From Proteus cibi (GTDB taxonomy: Bacteria; Pseudomonadota; Gammaproteobacteria; Enterobacterales; Enterobacteriaceae), in the NCBI RefSeq assembly GCF_003144405.1, contig NZ_PENW01000010.1, positions 62,001-126,000 of the forward strand: a stretch of 64,000 nucleotides of DNA, read 5' to 3'. The position numbers and the translations under genes are program-made. A model generated the notes under the pieces. That model made no database searches and was not told where the DNA came from. It was given only the letters and a program-made list of their open reading frames with translations. Positions within the stretch are counted from its first letter, which is position 1, and the number at the start of each line of letters is the position of its first letter. Shown piece by piece: positions 56,598-64,000 of this stretch.

Positions 56598-56631
56598 GAT
56601 ATCAAAATGTCGCGAGACAGTACTATAAAAA

Positions 56632-57576
56632 TTAGCGATACATCTTAAACATCGACATATCTTTCATGTCGTTAAAAACTTTATAAGAAGCCTGTAATAC
56701 AGACTCTTCTTGATAATAATCTGAAATTGCTTGTGTCCAATCTAAGTCACGCAGTTCGCTTAAACGTTTTGCATTTCTTAAAGAAGTATCTGCACCTAAA
56801 TTATCTAAGTTATCAAGCTCTTGAAGTTGTAAACCTAACTTCGCCTCAACACTAGAAATATTATTTAATGTTGCGCGGTTAACGCTATTTGCCGTATCAA
56901 TTTTCGCTAATGCAGCATCACGATCCGCTTGTGGTTTACCTGTTAACGGCTCACGTAATGCAGTAATAGCGCCATCTAATGCTTCAAAAATATCAGGAGC
57001 TGTACCTTTACTTCCTGAAGATTGTAATGTTTCAATCCCAGTGAAGTTAGTGACCATTTCAATATTGCTATCTACTTTTTGGGTAATTTGTTTATCACCA
57101 CCTTGATAGGTGATTTTACCCGTTGCATCCGCTACAAAAGGAGGCTTATCAGATTGGAAACCGGCAAAAATATAACGACCTACCCCATCTTTTGTGTTAC
57201 CAATACCGACTAACTGATCTTTTAAACCTTGTAATTGATCAGCAAGCGATGAACGGTCTTCATCACTTAATGTGGCGTCATTACCCGCAGCAACCAGTGT
57301 TTCTTGAATTTTAGTCGTGATATTCACCATTTGACTGGCTAAACTCATTTGCAAAGACATACTGTTTTTTGCAAATCCACGCGCTGTCGCATACTGTTGG
57401 TTACGTGATTCAGATTGTTTCACCATCACCGCTTGAGAAGCTGCCATCGGATCATCTGAAGGCTTTTCAACGCGACGACCGCTGGAGATTTTATTTCCTT
57501 CAGTCATCCATTTGCTTTGTGAACTGGTGATATTGTCCACGCGCTGACTAAAAATTTGATTTGAACTTAAACGCAC
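56632..57576 (-). CDS. flgL: Hook-filament junction protein FlgL (HAP3)
   Basis: 314 residues, flagellin-like N- and C-termini (MRLSSNQIFSQRVDNITSSQSKWMTEGNKISSGRRVEKPSDDPMAASQ). Joins filament to hook together with FlgK. The C-terminus ends YYQEESVLQASYKVFNDMKDMSMFKMYR. It starts 27 bases after flgK and ends at a shared terminator. Last gene of the flg cluster in this orientation. Confidence 0.95.
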   Translation of the reverse strand: MRLSSNQIFSQRVDNITSSQSKWMTEGNKISSGRRVEKPSDDPMAASQAVMVKQSESRNQQYATARGFAKNSMSLQMSLASQMVNITTKIQETLVAAGNDATLSDEDRSSLADQLQGLKDQLVGIGNTKDGVGRYIFAGFQSDKPPFVADATGKITYQGGDKQITQKVDSNIEMVTNFTGIETLQSSGSKGTAPDIFEALDGAITALREPLTGKPQADRDAALAKIDTANSVNRATLNNISSVEAKLGLQLQELDNLDNLGADTSLRNAKRLSELRDLDWTQAISDYYQEESVLQASYKVFNDMKDMSMFKMYR

Positions 57577-57603
57577 AGTGATATTCCTTATTCTGATGAA
57601 GGC

Positions 57604-59256
57604 TTAGAAAACTTGCATAATCGCATCAAACATACTGTTTGCAGTTTGAATAACTTTTGCATTTGCCATGTAATATTCTTGAATACGATACATTTCACCG
57701 TACTCTTCATCCAAGTTCACACCAGAAACAGACTGCTGTTGTTCTACAATACTTTTAGTAATAGAAACCTGAGCATCAAAGTCTACTTGCGCGGTATTCA
57801 CTTTATTACCCACCATACTGATCAGTGAGCCATAACCACCTGCAATCGTTGTTTTACCATCAATAATTTTTGCATCAGGTAACTCAAACAGCTTTTTCAT
57901 GTTTTCATTATCACTTGGTGCTGTTTCACCATCCGCATTTAACGAACCCGCAGCCGCTATTTTACTTGGATCAGTTACCGCAACTTTCATACCTGCAATC
58001 ACATTACCCACAGGTTGAACAATAATAGAATCGTCTTTTTGTGGTGTACCATTAACTTTGATACTTATACCTTCAAATTCTAATTCGCCTGTTGCACCAA
58101 CTTTAGTATCAACTTTACGACCACCCGGCTCTACCGTCACATTCCACTTAGTACCGTCATATTTAACCGTATAATCAGCGGCTTTCACTTCTTTAGTGTC
58201 GGTATATTTTACATCAAAGGTTGCATCACCTTTATTCTTACCGTTAGGCATGACATGAGCACCACCAAGGTCGAAGAATTTTTCACCTTTATCGCCATTT
58301 AAATCAAAACCTTGCTCATGCTGTTTATTAAATTGATCGCCCAACACTAACGCTAATTGGTTTAATTGATTACGACTTGGATCTAACACTTCTTCACGGC
58401 TACGATAAGCACCGCCAAGCTCGCCACCTTTAATGCGTTTTGCATCAACTTCACGAACTTCATCGATACCATTGCTATAACCGATAACAAGGCGTTCGCT
58501 ATTTTTATTTGATGGAATAGCCGAAACTTCATAAGAGCGAGTCCCTGATACTAATGGCAAACCATTAGCAAATGTGACGTTAACAAAACCACCATCCTGT
58601 TGAGTGACTTGAACATCAACCAGTGTATTTAGCTCTTGAATTAAACGATCACGTTGGTCTAATAAATCGTTAGGATCAGCGCCATTAAAACCTTTAGAGC
58701 GGCTAATTTCGTTATTTAATTTTGCGATTTGCTTTGTATATTCATTGATATTTTTAGAGGTGTTTGTCACCTGGCTATTAATATCTTTCTCTAAATCGCG
58801 CAATGATTGGTCTGCTTTAGCAAACATATTGACCATTGCTTCTGCTTTACCAATAACCGTTGTACGCGCTGGGTTATCTTCCGCATTATTGGTAACGTTA
58901 GGTAAGCTTGTAAAAAATTCGTCAATTGCGCTAGAAACGTCATTCCCTTTATCGGCTAATAAGTCATTTATTTGCGAGATATTTTGGGTATAACTATTAA
59001 GTGCACTTTGTTTTGACATGGCACGGTTCATTTGACCGGCAAGGAATTCGTTATATTCACGATGAATACGGCTAACATTAACACCATTACCGATATAACC
59101 ATTACCGGTCATAGTGCCACTGTTTTCATTAAAAACAGTCATTTGACGGTTGTACCATTTTACATTTTGGTTAGCGATATTATTACTCACAGTGCTCATC
59201 GCAGCTTGTGCCGCATTAAGTCCGCTCATCGCTGTATTAATTAAACTGTTGGACAT
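57604..59256 (-). CDS. flgK: Hook-filament junction protein FlgK (HAP1)
   Basis: 550 residues. The N-terminus MSNSLINTAMSGLNAAQAAMSTVSNNIANQNVKWYNRQ has the rod/hook-family motif (SNNIAN). The C-terminal VSGVNLDEEYGEMYRIQEYYMANAKVIQTANSMFDAIMQVF is typical. Preceded by a sigma-28 promoter (59336-59362). With flgL it forms a late unit. Confidence 0.96.
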   Translation of the reverse strand: MSNSLINTAMSGLNAAQAAMSTVSNNIANQNVKWYNRQMTVFNENSGTMTGNGYIGNGVNVSRIHREYNEFLAGQMNRAMSKQSALNSYTQNISQINDLLADKGNDVSSAIDEFFTSLPNVTNNAEDNPARTTVIGKAEAMVNMFAKADQSLRDLEKDINSQVTNTSKNINEYTKQIAKLNNEISRSKGFNGADPNDLLDQRDRLIQELNTLVDVQVTQQDGGFVNVTFANGLPLVSGTRSYEVSAIPSNKNSERLVIGYSNGIDEVREVDAKRIKGGELGGAYRSREEVLDPSRNQLNQLALVLGDQFNKQHEQGFDLNGDKGEKFFDLGGAHVMPNGKNKGDATFDVKYTDTKEVKAADYTVKYDGTKWNVTVEPGGRKVDTKVGATGELEFEGISIKVNGTPQKDDSIIVQPVGNVIAGMKVAVTDPSKIAAAGSLNADGETAPSDNENMKKLFELPDAKIIDGKTTIAGGYGSLISMVGNKVNTAQVDFDAQVSITKSIVEQQQSVSGVNLDEEYGEMYRIQEYYMANAKVIQTANSMFDAIMQVF

Positions 59257-59335
59257 TTGTCTATCCTTTTACGTTTAGTCATCACCCGTATGCACGGAGC
59301 ATAGCTGGCAAGTTAAATGGATGCTCTGGTCTTTA

Positions 59336-59362
59336 TTATCGGTTCTTCCCCTCTAAACTTGA
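59336..59362 (-). promoter_or_regulatory. Sigma-28 promoter of flgKL
   Basis: Minus-strand TCAAGTTT (59362-59355), 11-base spacer, ACCGATAA (59343-59336). Only three mismatches to the consensus in total. It lies 80 bases before the flgK ATG. Its -35 box overlaps the loop of an inverted repeat CCCCTC/GAGGGG that follows the flgJ stop. Confidence 0.88.
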
Positions 59363-59373
59363 GGGGAAAATGA

Positions 59374-60360
59374 TTAAAATAGGTCGCTTAAATCGTGAGT
59401 ATAAGTTTTAGCAACTTGCTCACCACTTCCTTTTAATTGACCAATAATTGAAACCAGTTTTTTCGCATAACCCGGATCGGTGGCATAACCTGCTTCTTGA
59501 ATACGGTAAGCCGCTTGTTCAGGGGTTTGAGCTTGAGGTACTTTGGCGTAACGAGGACTTTCAGTGATTAATCTGAGGTAATCTTGAATCGCTTCAACAT
59601 AGGAGCCATAAACACGGAAGTTATCACGCATTTTAATCGAGTTACCGTCGATCACTTCAGTTGTCATGATATTCGTGACAGGTCCTTTCCAACTACTTCC
59701 TGCTTTAATACCAAACAGGTTATAACTTGGTTTACCATCACCTGTTAAAATTTCACGTTTACCCCAACCTGATTCAAGCGCCGCTTGAGCAACAACTAAA
59801 AGATGGTGTACACCGGTACCTTCTGTCGCTTGTTTCGCAGGCCCTAACAGTTTGGATGCAAAAGAAGCACTACTTTCAGATAAGCCCTTAAGCTTACCAA
59901 TCGTACTTTCAACTGCATTTTGATAAGGCTGCATCGCACGATAAATTTGCCCCAATGCTTGCGTTGGCATGGATTGAAAAATATCACTACCATCTAATGG
60001 CATCGGTGTTTTACCAGCCATTTCACTTGGTTCCATCGTGACTTTGGCAGAAAGTTGTTTTTCTATCATGTCAGCAAAGCCCAAGCCTTTTTGTGATAGG
60101 TCTTGAGCAATTTGTTGATCATAAAGAGAGGTGTACATCTTGGTACTTTCTGAGTTGAACATGCTTTCTTGAGGAATAGCATCACGCATGCTTTTTAACA
60201 TCATTTGAACGAAAACACCTTCAAGTTGCTGCGCCACTTGGCGCAGCCCTTGCTGATCAGCATTTTGTCCAACCTGATATTTAAGTTTATTCAATGCATT
60301 ACTATCATATGCCGGCGCAGATATCGTCGGCATTGAAGAAAGCAGAGATAAATCTTTCAT
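59374..60360 (-). CDS. flgJ: Rod-capping protein and peptidoglycan hydrolase FlgJ
   Basis: 328 residues from ATG 60360. The N-terminal domain (about 1-110, LRQVAQQLEGVFVQMMLKSMRDAIPQESMFNSE) caps the growing rod. The C-terminal glucosaminidase-fold domain (about 160-320) has LLVVAQAALESGWGKREI with the catalytic glutamate. It opens the peptidoglycan for the rod. Its start overlaps the flgI stop (TGATG). Normal dual-domain form of enterobacteria. Confidence 0.96.
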   Translation of the reverse strand: MKDLSLLSSMPTISAPAYDSNALNKLKYQVGQNADQQGLRQVAQQLEGVFVQMMLKSMRDAIPQESMFNSESTKMYTSLYDQQIAQDLSQKGLGFADMIEKQLSAKVTMEPSEMAGKTPMPLDGSDIFQSMPTQALGQIYRAMQPYQNAVESTIGKLKGLSESSASFASKLLGPAKQATEGTGVHHLLVVAQAALESGWGKREILTGDGKPSYNLFGIKAGSSWKGPVTNIMTTEVIDGNSIKMRDNFRVYGSYVEAIQDYLRLITESPRYAKVPQAQTPEQAAYRIQEAGYATDPGYAKKLVSIIGQLKGSGEQVAKTYTHDLSDLF

Positions 60361-61466
60361 CAGATAATCTCCAATCTCGCACGTAAGCAACCCGCGCTTT
60401 CCATTGCTTGCAAAATTGACATTAAATCTGTTGGTGTTGCACCAAGTGCATTTAATGTGCGGATCACTTCGTTTAAGCTTGCGCTGGCATTCACTTTCTG
60501 TAATGAGCCACCTTGTTCACTCATATTCACGCTAGTATTACGCGTTACAACCGTGCTTCCCCCCGCAAACGGAGTATTAGGTTGACTAACATTGACTTGG
60601 CTATCAACGGTAACGGAAAGGTTGCCTTGAGCAATAGCACAACTTCCTAATGTCACATCACGATTCATCACAACGGAACCAGTTCTTGCATTAATGATCA
60701 CTTTCGCATCGGCAACAACACGTTTAATTTCAAGATTCTGAACTTCAGCCAAGAAACGGACTTGTTCGCTTTTACCAATAGGAACTCGTAGTTGAACGGT
60801 ACGGGCATCTAATGGAATAGCCGTTCCCACACCGCGTAATTTATTCACGGTATCGGAGATATGTTGTGCCAACGTGAAGTTTTCTTCATTCAGTTGTAAG
60901 TTCAGCAGACCTGTTTGACCAAATTGCGAAGGCAGTTCACGTTCAATAATGGCGCCACTACTAATACGTCCACCCGCTAACTGGTTAACTTTAACGCTAT
61001 TTCCACCCGCAGATGCACCGGCGCCCCCAACAACAATATTGCCTTGTGCTAAAGCATAAATCTGATTATCAACACCTTTTAATGGTGTCATCAGCAACGT
61101 ACCACCACGTAAGCTTTTGGCATTACCTAAGGATGAAACAACGACGTCAATTGATTGCCCTGTACGACCAAAAGGTGGCAATTTTGCCGTTACCATTACC
61201 GCAGCAACGTTTTTCAATTGCATATTGGTGCCAGGTGGTACTGTGATCCCCAATTGTGAGAGCATGTTATTCAGACTTTGTGTGGTAAACGGGGTTTGCA
61301 TTGTTTGGTCACCCGTTCCATCTAATCCCACGACCAAACCATAACCAATCAGCGCATTTTCTCTTACCCCTTCAACAGAGGTGAGATCTCTGATCCGTTC
61401 GGCATGAGCGGAAAAACCAACACATGTCATCACGATAAAGAAAAGGCTCATCGCTATTTTTTTCAT
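60360..61466 (-). CDS. flgI: Flagellar P-ring protein FlgI
   Basis: About 368 residues from [22 protein letters not shown], a clear Sec signal peptide. The mature start [33 protein letters not shown] is very conserved. Ends [16 protein letters not shown] with the usual C-terminal cysteine. Forms the peptidoglycan bushing. An alternative ATG at 61481 overlaps the flgH stop (TAATG). Confidence 0.96.
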   Translation of the reverse strand: MKKIAMSLFFIVMTCVGFSAHAERIRDLTSVEGVRENALIGYGLVVGLDGTGDQTMQTPFTTQSLNNMLSQLGITVPPGTNMQLKNVAAVMVTAKLPPFGRTGQSIDVVVSSLGNAKSLRGGTLLMTPLKGVDNQIYALAQGNIVVGGAGASAGGNSVKVNQLAGGRISSGAIIERELPSQFGQTGLLNLQLNEENFTLAQHISDTVNKLRGVGTAIPLDARTVQLRVPIGKSEQVRFLAEVQNLEIKRVVADAKVIINARTGSVVMNRDVTLGSCAIAQGNLSVTVDSQVNVSQPNTPFAGGSTVVTRNTSVNMSEQGGSLQKVNASASLNEVIRTLNALGATPTDLMSILQAMESAGCLRARLEII

Positions 61467-61480
61467 CTGGACCCTACTCA

Positions 61481-62224
61481 TTAAAAAGGTGATACATTTA
61501 AGAAGAAGCGTTGTAGCCATCCCATAGACTGTGCTTCATTGATATAACCGTCTCCGATATATTCAATACGCGCATCAGCAACTTGGGTTGAATTTACGGT
61601 ATTAGCACCACTGATGGTTCTTGGGTTCACAACACCTGAAAAACGGATAAATTCAGTACCTTGATTGATAGCAATTTGCTTTTCACCGATAACGTGCAGG
61701 TTGCCATTGGCAAGAAGCTGATCGACGGTAACAGTAATGGTGCCTTTAAAGGTATTGTTTGCATTTGCGCCACCTTTACCGCCAAAGTCACTGTTGCCTT
61801 CCATTCCCATATCAGCACGGCTATTACCAAACAATCCTTCCAAAAATCTTGGCGTGATTGACGCAAGGAATCCGGCTTTACCATTACGGCTGGCATTGGC
61901 AGATGAGTTTTTGCTTGCACTCACGTTTTCTTGCAATGTAATCGTTAGCGTGTCGCCAATATTTCGAGGACGTCTGTCTTCAAATAGAGGTTGATAGCCA
62001 AAATAAACAGGCTGAGCTGACTGAAAAATAGAGCCATTAGGTGCAGGTGCTGTTGGTGCCGTTGGAACCGCCGTGGTGTTACCTTCTACCAACGGTTTTT
62101 TAGGTATATGTGCGCATCCCGCCAGTGTCAGTACCAACAGGGCGGTACCTAAACGTTGATGACGACGCCATCTGACACTAAGCTTTCTTGCCCCAGAATT
62201 GTCAGTAATGACCTTTGTATCCAT
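61481..62224 (-). CDS. flgH: Flagellar L-ring lipoprotein FlgH
   Basis: About 247 residues. Lipobox LAGC with the lipidated Cys at residue 37, preceded by an unusually long positively charged n-region ([12 protein letters not shown]). Mature part has [34 protein letters not shown], conserved. Ends [13 protein letters not shown]. Forms the outer-membrane ring. Longer than E. coli FlgH (232) because of the N-terminal extension; upstream frame to 62281 is possible. Confidence 0.95.
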   Translation of the reverse strand: MDTKVITDNSGARKLSVRWRRHQRLGTALLVLTLAGCAHIPKKPLVEGNTTAVPTAPTAPAPNGSIFQSAQPVYFGYQPLFEDRRPRNIGDTLTITLQENVSASKNSSANASRNGKAGFLASITPRFLEGLFGNSRADMGMEGNSDFGGKGGANANNTFKGTITVTVDQLLANGNLHVIGEKQIAINQGTEFIRFSGVVNPRTISGANTVNSTQVADARIEYIGDGYINEAQSMGWLQRFFLNVSPF

Positions 62225-62287
62225 CTTCGATACTCTTTTAGTAATACGCCTGACAGGAAACCCTGTCAGGCTAATGAACAAACGAAA

Positions 62288-63070
62288 TTAGAGTTGCGTT
62301 AGTTTCTGTAACATCTGATCAGATGTTGAAATCGCTTTACTGTTAATTTCATAAGCACGTTGAGTCTGGATCATATTGACCAGCTCTTCAGCTACGTTAA
62401 CGTTAGAGGTTTCAACATATCCCTGATACAACAAGCCTGCGCCGTTGATACCTGGGGCATTTTCAGTTGGTGCGCCAGAACTTGCGGTTTCTAAGTACAA
62501 GTTTTCACCGACACTTTCTAATCCGCTGTCATTAATAAAGGTTGTTAGCGTCAATTGCCCCACTTGTTGTGGCGCAGGATCACCTTCAATCTCAACACTT
62601 ACAGTACCATCACGACCAATCATGACCTTCTTCGCCGTTTCAGGCAGAATGATTGCCGGAACAACTTGGAAACCACTGGTTGTCACTAATTGCCCATTTT
62701 GATCCATTTGAAAAGAACCATCACGAGTATAAGCATCCGTACCATCAGGCAATTGAACATGGAAAAAACCTTGTCCTTTAATCGCCACATCACGAGTACC
62801 GTTTGTTTGAGCCAAGTTACCTTGACTATGTAAACGCTCAGTAGCAACAGGACGAACACCGGTACCAATTTGTAAACCTGACGGTGCATTCGTCTGTTCT
62901 GATGTCATTGCACCCGGTTGACGGATCGTTTGATACAGTAAATCTTCGAAAACCGCACGCTGGCGTTTAAAACCATTGGTGCTGACGTTTGCGAGGTTGT
63001 TGGAAATCACATCCATGTTTGTCTGTTGTGCATCCAACCCAGTTTTAGCAATCCATAAAGAACGGATCAT
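62288..63070 (-). CDS. flgG: Flagellar distal rod protein FlgG
   Basis: 260 residues, exactly the E. coli length. N-terminal [47 protein letters not shown] with the ANVSTNGFK motif. C-terminal [44 protein letters not shown]. Distal rod component. Confidence 0.98.
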   Translation of the reverse strand: MIRSLWIAKTGLDAQQTNMDVISNNLANVSTNGFKRQRAVFEDLLYQTIRQPGAMTSEQTNAPSGLQIGTGVRPVATERLHSQGNLAQTNGTRDVAIKGQGFFHVQLPDGTDAYTRDGSFQMDQNGQLVTTSGFQVVPAIILPETAKKVMIGRDGTVSVEIEGDPAPQQVGQLTLTTFINDSGLESVGENLYLETASSGAPTENAPGINGAGLLYQGYVETSNVNVAEELVNMIQTQRAYEINSKAISTSDQMLQKLTQL

Positions 63071-63089
63071 GGTTTTCCCCTTACACTAT

Positions 63090-63845
63090 TTAACTCAGTG
63101 ATAGCAATTGGTTAGCGCGTTGCGCGTTATCGTCAGCGCTATGAATAACCTTCATTTGCATTTCGAAACGTCTAGCGTTTGCTATCATATCGACCATGGC
63201 TTCTGCTGGATTAACATTACTGCCTTCTAACACACCAGCTAACACCTTCACGCTATCATCTGCAGGTAATTCCTCACCCGCACGCGCGGTTCCCTTAGGA
63301 GATAAATGGAATAAACCATCATCGCCACGAACTAAGTCGTTTTGCTCTGGTTTTACCATTTTCAAACGACCAATCTGACCCAACATTTTTGGCGGATCAG
63401 TTGGCACATGCGCAGTCACAATACCGTTATTGGCAATACTGACATTTGCTTGAGGAGGTACTTCAATCGCACCGTTATCCCCCATTAACAAACGTCCTTG
63501 TACCATCAACATGCCGTCAGCGTTACGTTGGATATTCCCGTTTCGAGTATAGGCTTCAGTACCATCTTCAAGTTGAACCGCTAGATAGCCGTTATCACTT
63601 AAAGCAACATCCATTGATCTGCCGGTATAGTTCATCGTTCCTTGACTCTGATCGCTACCTGGCGTTGAGGCGACCGTGAGTGTACGAGTCGGTAAGGTAT
63701 CGCCATTGACAGGTACGGCTCGCATTGCACTAAGCTGCGCTTTGAATCCCGGCGTTGATGCGTTTGCTAAGTTGTTCGCCACGACCGCTTGATTTTCCAT
63801 CGAGTGTCTGGCGCCGCCCATCGCGGTATAAATCACATGATCCAT
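63090..63845 (-). CDS. flgF: Flagellar proximal rod protein FlgF
   Basis: 251 residues. MDHVIYTAMGGARHSMENQAVVANNLANASTPGFKAQLSAMRAVPV is the FlgF start. C-terminal VLEGSNVNPAEAMVDMIANARRFEMQMKVIHSADDNAQRANQLLSL. Proximal rod component; 19 bases precede flgG. Confidence 0.97.
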   Translation of the reverse strand: MDHVIYTAMGGARHSMENQAVVANNLANASTPGFKAQLSAMRAVPVNGDTLPTRTLTVASTPGSDQSQGTMNYTGRSMDVALSDNGYLAVQLEDGTEAYTRNGNIQRNADGMLMVQGRLLMGDNGAIEVPPQANVSIANNGIVTAHVPTDPPKMLGQIGRLKMVKPEQNDLVRGDDGLFHLSPKGTARAGEELPADDSVKVLAGVLEGSNVNPAEAMVDMIANARRFEMQMKVIHSADDNAQRANQLLSLS

Positions 63846-63866
63846 AACAGATTATTTCCGGCGTTA

Positions 63867-64000
63867 TTAGCGCAAGCTAACCAGAGTCTGCAGGATCTGA
63901 TCCTGAGTCTTGATGGTTTGTGCGTTTGATTGATAGTTACGTTGAGCAACGATCATATTGACTAACTCTTGGCTCATATCCACGTTAGACGCTTCTAATG
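63867..64000 (-). CDS. flgE: Flagellar hook protein FlgE, C-terminal fragment at window edge
   Basis: The minus strand from the window edge reads [43 protein letters not shown] and stops at TAA (63867-63869). This is the conserved FlgE C-terminus, nearly the same as E. coli. The start lies beyond the window. It heads the flgFGHIJKL genes in the same orientation. Confidence 0.93.
   Translation of the reverse strand, partial: LEASNVDMSQELVNMIVAQRNYQSNAQTIKTQDQILQTLVSLR

Overview
The window looks like a chromosomal segment of Proteus mirabilis or a very close relative. The DNA is AT-rich and enterobacterial gene order is kept in blocks (yoaH-pabB-nudL-sdaA-mntP-rlmA, with holE and yebF nearby). 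The strongest species hint is the tandem flagellin pair next to fliD, the flaD-flaA-flaB arrangement known from Proteus. No rRNA, CRISPR array, prophage or insertion sequence was seen.

Layout. (1) 1-15.3 kb: housekeeping genes. These are an alanine/glycine:cation symporter, a probable ArcZ small RNA in a long AT-rich gap, holE, yebF, yoaH, pabB, nudL, sdaA, a Fur-box and manganese-riboswitch controlled mntP, rlmA, psiE, two universal stress proteins, a GrpB-family protein, an MBL-fold hydrolase, cycA and a tRNA-Lys with a CUU anticodon. (2) 15.5-21.5 kb: a complete chaperone-usher fimbrial operon on the minus strand (major subunit, chaperone, usher, tip adhesin, second chaperone), followed to 24.8 kb by an unknown gene, an ERIC repeat and two tandem YnfC-like secreted proteins. 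(3) 24.9-30.8 kb: divergent putP/putA with paired PutA operator motifs. (4) 31.2-64 kb: a flagellar supercluster holding fliZ-fliA, two flagellin genes, fliDST, fliE, fliFGHIJKLMNOPQR, and flgEFGHIJKL in reverse orientation (flgE cut by the window edge). About 5 kb of non-flagellar genes lies between fliT and fliE: a GNAT, small hypotheticals, a lipase-like hydrolase, glpM and a beta-solenoid protein. An orphan TacT-like acetyltransferase lies between fliR and flgL.

How the parts work together. FliA (sigma-28) is encoded here, and three strong sigma-28 promoters with exact 11-bp spacers lie before flaA, fliD and flgK. The second flagellin gene (flaB) has only a degraded sigma-28 promoter and an in-frame ochre codon replacing a lysine codon, so it is a silent cassette. 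A HigB/HigA-type toxin-antitoxin module with its own inverted-repeat operator sits exactly between the two flagellin genes. A flaA-flaB recombination of the kind that makes hybrid flagellins would delete this module. The arrangement could therefore police flagellin rearrangement, and it is the most interesting observation in the window.

Limits: all family calls come from reading sequence and from memory of homologues; no database search was run. Start codons were adjusted by ribosome-binding sites and family length where stated.
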